DNA of 64,000 bases, from assembly GCF_021556395.1 (NCBI RefSeq), contig NZ_JAKGCS010000017.1, forward strand, positions 1-64,000. Direction: 5' to 3'. The notes beneath the pieces were generated by a model. That model saw only the letters and a program-made list of their open reading frames with translations, was not told where the DNA came from and ran no database searches. How positions within the stretch are numbered: position 1 is the first letter of the stretch; each line of letters starts with the position of its first letter. Positions 58,895-64,000 of the stretch are shown here, piece by piece. This stretch comes from Acuticoccus kalidii. GTDB lineage: Bacteria > Pseudomonadota > Alphaproteobacteria > Rhizobiales > Amorphaceae. The position numbers and the translations under genes were made by a program.

Positions 58895-60040
58895 TCAGCG
58901 GAACGCGTTCACCCCGAGAAGCTCACGCCCGATGACCAGCCGGTTGATCTGCGTCGTTCCGTCCGGGATCGTCAGCATCCGCGCATTGCGGAAGTGCCGC
59001 TCCACGCCGTTCTCGCGGGCGATACCGGCCGCGCCATAGACCTGGATCGCAAGGCTCGTGATCCGTTGCACCGACTCGGTCGTGAACGACTTCGCGATCG
59101 CCGCCTCGCAATTGTGCTTGCCGCCTTTGTCGAGCAGCGACAGCGCCCGATAGACGAGAAGCTGCGAGGCATCGTGCAGCGTCGCCATCTCGGCGACCAT
59201 GTCCTGCACGAGCTGGTGGCCGGCGATCGGCTTGCCGAACGCCTTGCGCTCCGCGGCATAGGCGATCGCATCGTCGATCGCCGCCCGCGAGATGCCGAGC
59301 GCCACCAGCGAGATGAAGCAGCGCGAGCGCTCGAAGCCTTTCATCGATTCGCGCAGCCCCTCCCCCGCAGGGCCGAGCCGATCGGCATCGGTGACGGTGA
59401 CGCCGTCGAGGAATATCTGACCGAGCGACCAGCCATTGAGGCCGAGCTTGTCGACTTCGCGCACCGAAAAGGCGTGCTTCTCCCGGTCGAGAAGGAACAT
59501 CGAAAATTCCTTCTCGCCGGTGCGGACCACCGTCACCACGAGGTCGGCGAGCGAGGCGTTCGAGATCCACTGTTTCTCGCCATAGAGGCGGTAGACGTCG
59601 CCGTCTTTTTCAGCCCGCGCGCTCATGCTCGGCACGTCCGAGCCGGCGCCCGGCTCGCTGATCGCGGAGCAGCCGATGAGCTCGCCCGCGAGAAGCCCCG
59701 GCAGGTACTTTTCCTTCTGCTCGGGCGTGCCGAGCCGCTGGATCTTCAGCGCCGCGCCCTCGTTGACGAACGCAAGGCCGGCGAGATCGGGGCTGACGCG
59801 CGCGAGGGCCTCATAAAGGAGCCCGCTCGTTACGAAATCGAGGCCGATGCCACCATCTTCCTCCGGCACCCAGCCGGTGCCGACGCCATATTCGCCGGTA
59901 ATGGCGAGGAGTTCACGCGCGGCCGCCTTGTCGATGAACGTGTCGCGGAAGGGCGCCACCTTCGGCGCGACGTCGCGCTCCAGAAGGCGGTTCCAGCTTT
60001 CGAGCGCGAGCGTTTGTTCCTCGGTGAAGTCGAAATCCAT
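58895..60040 (-). CDS. Acyl-CoA dehydrogenase
   Basis: 381-aa flavoenzyme introducing a 2,3-double bond into an acyl-CoA. Motifs: CSAISEPGAGSDVPSM (FAD site), GEKQWISNASLAD, SRCFISLVALGISRAAID, IQVYGAAGIARENGVERHFRNARM. The position of the catalytic Glu in the usual YEGT motif reads IPDGT, an Asp, so substrate or mechanism may differ from beta-oxidation enzymes. Last gene of a coupled operon, followed by a strong terminator. Confidence 0.92.
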   Translation of the reverse strand: MDFDFTEEQTLALESWNRLLERDVAPKVAPFRDTFIDKAAARELLAITGEYGVGTGWVPEEDGGIGLDFVTSGLLYEALARVSPDLAGLAFVNEGAALKIQRLGTPEQKEKYLPGLLAGELIGCSAISEPGAGSDVPSMSARAEKDGDVYRLYGEKQWISNASLADLVVTVVRTGEKEFSMFLLDREKHAFSVREVDKLGLNGWSLGQIFLDGVTVTDADRLGPAGEGLRESMKGFERSRCFISLVALGISRAAIDDAIAYAAERKAFGKPIAGHQLVQDMVAEMATLHDASQLLVYRALSLLDKGGKHNCEAAIAKSFTTESVQRITSLAIQVYGAAGIARENGVERHFRNARMLTIPDGTTQINRLVIGRELLGVNAFR

Positions 60041-60051
60041 CGTTCAGCCCC

Positions 60052-60840
60052 TCACTCGCCGCGCCACACCGGGCGACGCTTTTCGAAGAAGGCCTGGATG
60101 CCCTCCTGATAATCGTGCGTGCCTTCGAGGGGGCGGCGCAGCGCATCATTGAGGGCGGCGGCATCGCCGATGCTCATGTCCGCGCCGGCATTGACCATCC
60201 GCTTGACGGCCGCCGCGCCGAGCGGCGACGAATTGACCGCAATCTCCTCGGCGAGCGCCATCGCCGTTTCGATATGCGCCCCGTTCGGCACGACGCGTTC
60301 GACGATGCCGAGCTCCAGCGCTTCGGCCGCATGGACCGTGCGCGCGGTGAAGAACAGCTCCTTGGCCCGCGCGCGACCGATGAGCCGCGGAAAGACGACG
60401 CCGGCCGAGCCGCCCGGATATGCGCCGAGACGCGTTTCCGGCCAGGAGAAGGAGGCGTTTTCCGCCGCGATGCGAAGATCGCAATTGCAGGCGAGCTCGA
60501 AGCCGCCGCCGAGACAATGGCCCGAGATCGCGGCGATCACCGGCTGCGGCAGGTTCCAGATCGTCTCGCACGCGCGGCGTAGCGACGAGCTCTGGTCCCA
60601 TTTGCCGTCCGCATCGAGATCGCGGCGCTCCTTGAGATCGGTGCCGGCGGAGAAGGCGTCGGATCCGGCGCCGGTGATGATGACGGCCCGCACGTCCTTG
60701 CGGTTCGCGACCGAATCGAGCTCGGCCTTCAGGCGGTCGGCGAGGGCTTTGGAGACGGCGTTGCGGCTTTTCGGGCGGTTGAGCGTCAGGAGAACCGCGC
60801 CGTCGCGGTCCTCGCGCAATAGAATGTCGTCGTTCGCCAT
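60052..60840 (-). CDS. Enoyl-CoA hydratase/isomerase (crotonase family)
   Basis: 262-aa crotonase-fold enzyme. The oxyanion hole GTDLKERR and ISGHCLGGGFELACNCD, with the first catalytic Glu, and FSWPETRLGAYPGGSAG, with the second Glu, are both intact, so hydratase activity is plausible. ATG 60840 overlaps the MaoC stop (TAATG). Start at 60852 (MGRI) is an alternative. 11 bp before the acyl-CoA dehydrogenase. Confidence 0.91.
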   Translation of the reverse strand: MANDDILLREDRDGAVLLTLNRPKSRNAVSKALADRLKAELDSVANRKDVRAVIITGAGSDAFSAGTDLKERRDLDADGKWDQSSSLRRACETIWNLPQPVIAAISGHCLGGGFELACNCDLRIAAENASFSWPETRLGAYPGGSAGVVFPRLIGRARAKELFFTARTVHAAEALELGIVERVVPNGAHIETAMALAEEIAVNSSPLGAAAVKRMVNAGADMSIGDAAALNDALRRPLEGTHDYQEGIQAFFEKRRPVWRGE

Positions 60841-61259
60841 TATCCTACCCATGCCCGCACGTTCGTCGCCGCGGCGACGGTCGTGCCGTCCTGATTTTTG
60901 CAAGAAACGTCGGCGTAGACGCGTCGCTTCTCGGGGTCGACGCGCGCCAATGTGTAAGTCGTCGTGATGGTGTCGCCGAGGAAAACCGGCGCGACGAAGC
61001 GCATCTTGTCGTAGCCGAGCGAAACGGTCCGGCCGAGATACATCTTCGCGGACGCCGCCGACATGAAGCCCGCGAGCAGCGTTCCGTGCGCGATCCGGTG
61101 CCCATAGCGGCCGCCGGCCATGTAGACCTCGTCGACATGGTTCGGAGAGAAATCGCCGGTGATCCCGGCATAGAGATAGACGTCGCTCTCCGAGACGGTC
61201 CTCGTCAGGCTGACCGACGCGCCGATCGGCGGCAGTTCGGGATTTTCGTCCCGGCTCAT
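60840..61259 (-). CDS. MaoC-like hydratase
   Basis: 139-aa hot-dog-fold protein. The (R)-specific hydratase motif is present: YLYAGITGDFSPNHVDEVYM (Asp and His) followed by YGHRIAHGTLLAG. It would hydrate an enoyl-CoA to the (R)-3-hydroxy form, or dehydrate in reverse. Start ATG 61259 overlaps the CoA-transferase stop (ATGA) and its stop overlaps the enoyl-CoA hydratase ATG. Confidence 0.9.
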   Translation of the reverse strand: MSRDENPELPPIGASVSLTRTVSESDVYLYAGITGDFSPNHVDEVYMAGGRYGHRIAHGTLLAGFMSAASAKMYLGRTVSLGYDKMRFVAPVFLGDTITTTYTLARVDPEKRRVYADVSCKNQDGTTVAAATNVRAWVG

Positions 61260-62431
61260 GACGCTTTGGCCGCCGGTTTCGACCGCCCCAGCCACTCGGC
61301 GAGCACGGCCTCGGTGTCCTGACCGAGCGCCGGCGGCTCGCGCCACCCCTCGGCGATGTCGAAGCGCTCGAACTTCATCGCCGAGCCGATCATCGGCATC
61401 GTACTGCCGTCGGCCTTCGTCGCGCTCACCAGCATGTCGCGCGCCTTGGTCTGCGGATGCTCGAAGACACGGTCGAGCGTGTTGACCGGCGCGCAGGGGA
61501 CGTTGGCGGCGTCGAGCTTGTCGGCCAGCTCGTCGATCGCCCACTTCGCGACTTCCTCGTCGAGGAGCGCGTAGAGCTCGTCACGGTTCACGACGCGGTC
61601 CTGCATCGTGTGGAAGCGCGCGTCGGTGGCGATGTCCGGCCGGCCGATCACCTCGCAAAAGGCGGTGAAGAGGCGCGGCACGGCGGCGGCGATGACGATA
61701 TAACCGTCTTTCCCCTCGAACGCCTTATAGGGGACGTTGCTGACGTGCTCCGACCCCCATTTGCGCCGGAGCTGACCGGCGAGGAGCCATTCCGCCCCGG
61801 CATCGACCAGATAGGAGACGAGACCCTCGTAAAGGCTCGTCTCGACCCGCTGGCCGCGCCCGGTGCGCTCGCGCTCGTAGAGCGAGGTGAGGATCGCCGA
61901 CAGGGCATATTGCCCGCACACGAGGTCGAACGCCGACGTGCCGAGCTTGATCGGGCTGCCGTCCCGCTCGCCGGTGAGGCTCATATAACCGCCCTCGGCC
62001 TGGATCGTGAGGTCGAAGGCGCCTTTGTTCTTCATCGGCCCGGTCGCGCCGAGGCCCGACATCGCCGCATAGACGAGACGCGGATTCTCCGCCGACAGCT
62101 CCGCATAGCCGAGCCCCATGCGGTCCATCACGCCGGGACGGAAATTCTCGACCAGAACGTCCGCCTTGAGGGCGAGATCGCGCGCGATCGCACGGTCCTC
62201 GTCGAGCTTGGTGTTCAGCACGATGGACCGCTTGTTCCGGTTCACCGCGATGAAGCCCATGCTCTTGCCATCGTAGAATGGCGGCCCCTGGGTGCGGATC
62301 GGGTCGCCGTCCGGCGCCTCGATCTTCACGACATCCGCACCGAGATCGGCGAGGAGCATGGTGCAGAATGGTCCGGCGAAAAGCCGGGTGAAGTCGACGA
62401 CCTTGATCCCCTCGAGTGGCTTGTTCGACAC
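61256..62431 (-). CDS. CaiB/BaiF family (class III) CoA-transferase
   Basis: 391-aa enzyme that moves CoA between carboxylic acids, probably activating the substrate of this operon. Motifs: GIKVVDFTRLFAGPFCTMLLADLGADVVKIE, NRNKRSIVLNTK, VLVENFRPGVMDRMGL, and the catalytic Asp in AFDLTIQAEGGYMSLTG (near residue 145). Substrates in the family include formyl-, succinyl- and carnitine-CoA donors; none can be chosen here. Confidence 0.93.
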   Translation of the reverse strand: MSNKPLEGIKVVDFTRLFAGPFCTMLLADLGADVVKIEAPDGDPIRTQGPPFYDGKSMGFIAVNRNKRSIVLNTKLDEDRAIARDLALKADVLVENFRPGVMDRMGLGYAELSAENPRLVYAAMSGLGATGPMKNKGAFDLTIQAEGGYMSLTGERDGSPIKLGTSAFDLVCGQYALSAILTSLYERERTGRGQRVETSLYEGLVSYLVDAGAEWLLAGQLRRKWGSEHVSNVPYKAFEGKDGYIVIAAAVPRLFTAFCEVIGRPDIATDARFHTMQDRVVNRDELYALLDEEVAKWAIDELADKLDAANVPCAPVNTLDRVFEHPQTKARDMLVSATKADGSTMPMIGSAMKFERFDIAEGWREPPALGQDTEAVLAEWLGRSKPAAKAS

Positions 62432-62456
62432 CGGCGATCCTCCTTGAAACGTATGC

Positions 62457-64000
62457 TTATTGAATGGCCTCTCGGCCGACCTCGACCGTCCCGTCGGATG
62501 CCAGGCCGAAGCGGATGTGCCGGCGCCATTCGGCGTCGTCCGTCTTCGGATGGTCGCGACGTTGGTGCGCCCCGCGGCTCTCCTCGCGGAGCAGCGCGGC
62601 GCGGACGATGAGGTCGCCGATCAGCGTCATGTTCCGGGCCGAGCGGGCGACGAGCGCGGCGTCGAGATCGTGTGTGGCGAGGTCGGCGCTCGCCTTGCGC
62701 AGCGCGTCGAGCCTCGGCAGGGCGGCTTCGAGCGCCGGCCCCTCGCGATAAAGGCCCGCGACCTCGCTCATCGTGCGGCGAAGATCGGCCTTGATCGCCT
62801 CGCCGTCCGTGCCGCGTCCGTCGCCATGGAGCGCGTCGAGCGCGGTCGTCACCGATGCGGCCGACAGCGGCGGCGCATCGTTTGCCCCGCTCGCCGCCGC
62901 GGCGGCTCGGCCGACGAGCCACCCCATCGCCATCGTCTCCCCACCGCCATTGCCGGCGAGACGGCTCGCGCCGTGGATGCCGCCGGAGGCCTCGCCGCAG
63001 GCGAAGAGGCCGGGAACGCCCGTCGCGCCCGTCTCGGTGATGAAGACGCCGCCCATCTCGCTGTGCGCCGCGGGGCGCACGCGGGGGCAGTCGGTCGCCG
63101 GATCGAGGCCCGAAGCGCGCAAGCGTTTGCAATGGTTGACGTAGGATTCGAGCGTCGCCGACGGGAGAACCGTCGTGTCGAGCTTCACCGTGCCGTCGGG
63201 AAAGCCGCGCCCCTCGTCGATCTCCTGCTGGATGCACAGCGACATGCGGGCCTTCTCGATCCGCTTCTCGCCATGTTCCGGGTTGTAGCGGAACATAAAG
63301 CGCTCGCCCTCGGCGTTGAGAAGCGGCGCGCCGTCGCCGAGCATCGCCGTCGGCATCTCCATCCCGCGCGCCCCGTCCGGATGGACGGTGACGAGCGGCT
63401 CGAACTGCACGAACTCCATGTCGATCAGCGACGCGCCGGCTTCGAGCGCAAGCGCATAGGCGTCGGCCGCGACGTCCACCGGATAGGTGCTGTCGTCATA
63501 GAGGCGGCCGATGCCGCCCATCGCGAGCACAACCGTTTTCGCTTCGATGACGAGAAACGCGCCCCGCTTCGCGTCGACGAGGAGCGCGCCGACCACCGCC
63601 TCCCCCTCTTTGAGGAGGGACAGGACGCGATGCCCGGTGATCGTGTCGATCCCGATCTCCGGCGCGCGGCGCGCGAGCGTGTCGATCACCGCGCGGCCGA
63701 CGCCTTCGGGGACGTAGACCGAGCGCGGATAGGTGTTGCCGGACAGATGGCGCTGGGCGAACCGATCGCCGTTCTTGGTGAACGGGACGCCGAGCCGCAC
63801 GAGATCCTCGAACGAGGCGACCGCGCCGTAAGCGAGCGCCTCGACGAGGCGGCGATCGTTGATGTGATAGCCGCCCTCGATCATGTCCTCGGCGTAGATC
63901 GCGGGGCTGTCCTTCGGATCGACCGCGCCCAGCGGGACGTTGGCGCCGATCACATAGGGCGAGGCCCCGCGGGCGAGATAGGCGTGGACGACCCGCGCCC
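62457..64000 (-). CDS. FAD-dependent fumarate reductase/succinate dehydrogenase-like flavoprotein (partial)
   Basis: The 5' end lies beyond the right edge; 513 residues are visible and the N-terminal FAD-binding GxGxxG is missing. Visible motifs: HRVLSLLKEGEAVVGALLVD, VLAMGGIGRLYDDSTYP, AHSEMGGVFITETGATGVPGLFACGEASGGIHGASRLAGNGGGE, typical of the FrdA/SdhA/AprA family, with a C-terminal helical domain. It probably oxidises or reduces the acid substrate. 25 bp before the CoA-transferase, so first visible gene of the operon. Confidence 0.88.
   Translation of the reverse strand, partial: ARVVHAYLARGASPYVIGANVPLGAVDPKDSPAIYAEDMIEGGYHINDRRLVEALAYGAVASFEDLVRLGVPFTKNGDRFAQRHLSGNTYPRSVYVPEGVGRAVIDTLARRAPEIGIDTITGHRVLSLLKEGEAVVGALLVDAKRGAFLVIEAKTVVLAMGGIGRLYDDSTYPVDVAADAYALALEAGASLIDMEFVQFEPLVTVHPDGARGMEMPTAMLGDGAPLLNAEGERFMFRYNPEHGEKRIEKARMSLCIQQEIDEGRGFPDGTVKLDTTVLPSATLESYVNHCKRLRASGLDPATDCPRVRPAAHSEMGGVFITETGATGVPGLFACGEASGGIHGASRLAGNGGGETMAMGWLVGRAAAAASGANDAPPLSAASVTTALDALHGDGRGTDGEAIKADLRRTMSEVAGLYREGPALEAALPRLDALRKASADLATHDLDAALVARSARNMTLIGDLIVRAALLREESRGAHQRRDHPKTDDAEWRRHIRFGLASDGTVEVGREAIQ

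Overview
The window looks like chromosomal DNA of an alphaproteobacterium, most likely Hyphomicrobiales (Rhizobiales). The basis is the GC-rich sequence (by eye well above 60%), ATGA/GTGA stop-start overlaps between neighbouring genes, a LOV-HisKA_2 blue-light kinase, a long (~360 aa) dCTP deaminase, a DUF6460-type small protein, an alphaproteobacterial-type initiator tRNA, and several TTT and TRAP transporters beside FCD-type GntR regulators. No species is claimed. There is no sign of phage, transposase, integrase or CRISPR.

Bases 1-32000 are mostly housekeeping. They hold DNA repair genes (tag, xthA, recQ), pyridoxal kinase, an L,D-transpeptidase, a LOV histidine kinase divergent from gamma-glutamyltransferase, a phosphatase, an MsbA-like ABC exporter coupled to a thiolase, serB and miaA with start codons sharing one CATG, and the acetolactate synthase operon. 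That operon has a short leader peptide (Leu-Ile-Ile-Val-Val), a terminator hairpin, ilvB, a DUF167 gene and ilvN. Next come an acetoacetyl-CoA synthetase, a CPA2 antiporter coupled to an RfbD-like reductase, TrkH coupled to metZ, recQ coupled to dcd, an ABC1 kinase and a homocysteine methyltransferase-family gene.

Bases 32000-35900 hold an initiator tRNA-Met with a strong terminator, about 830 bp with no recognisable gene, a pirin gene that appears frameshifted, a GFA protein and an unknown WYL-like protein.

Bases 35900-52300 form a catabolic island. Leftward genes encode a D-2-hydroxyacid dehydrogenase, an RraA-family aldolase-like protein and an FMN alpha-hydroxyacid dehydrogenase. Two full tripartite tricarboxylate transporter operons (tctC-tctB-tctA) each end with a GntR/FCD regulator. 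Between them lies an IlvD/Edd sugar-acid dehydratase divergent from the second tctC. A LysR gene divergent from an SDR-RraA-DapA-like operon closes the island. Together these suggest uptake and retro-aldol breakdown of a hydroxylated carboxylic or sugar acid to 2-keto and 2-hydroxy acids; the substrate cannot be read from sequence. The SDR and the DapA-like protein both lack the usual catalytic residues of their families.

Bases 52300-64000 hold a lipoprotein and a second catabolic block on the minus strand: an FAD fumarate-reductase-like flavoprotein (cut by the window edge), CaiB/BaiF CoA-transferase, MaoC hydratase, enoyl-CoA hydratase and acyl-CoA dehydrogenase, then a strong terminator, a GntR regulator, a TRAP transporter (dctP, dctQ, dctM) and an amidohydrolase. 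This suggests hydrolysis, CoA activation and beta-oxidation-like processing of an imported acid. In all three transporter operons the gene for the periplasmic binding protein is followed directly by an RNA hairpin before the membrane genes.
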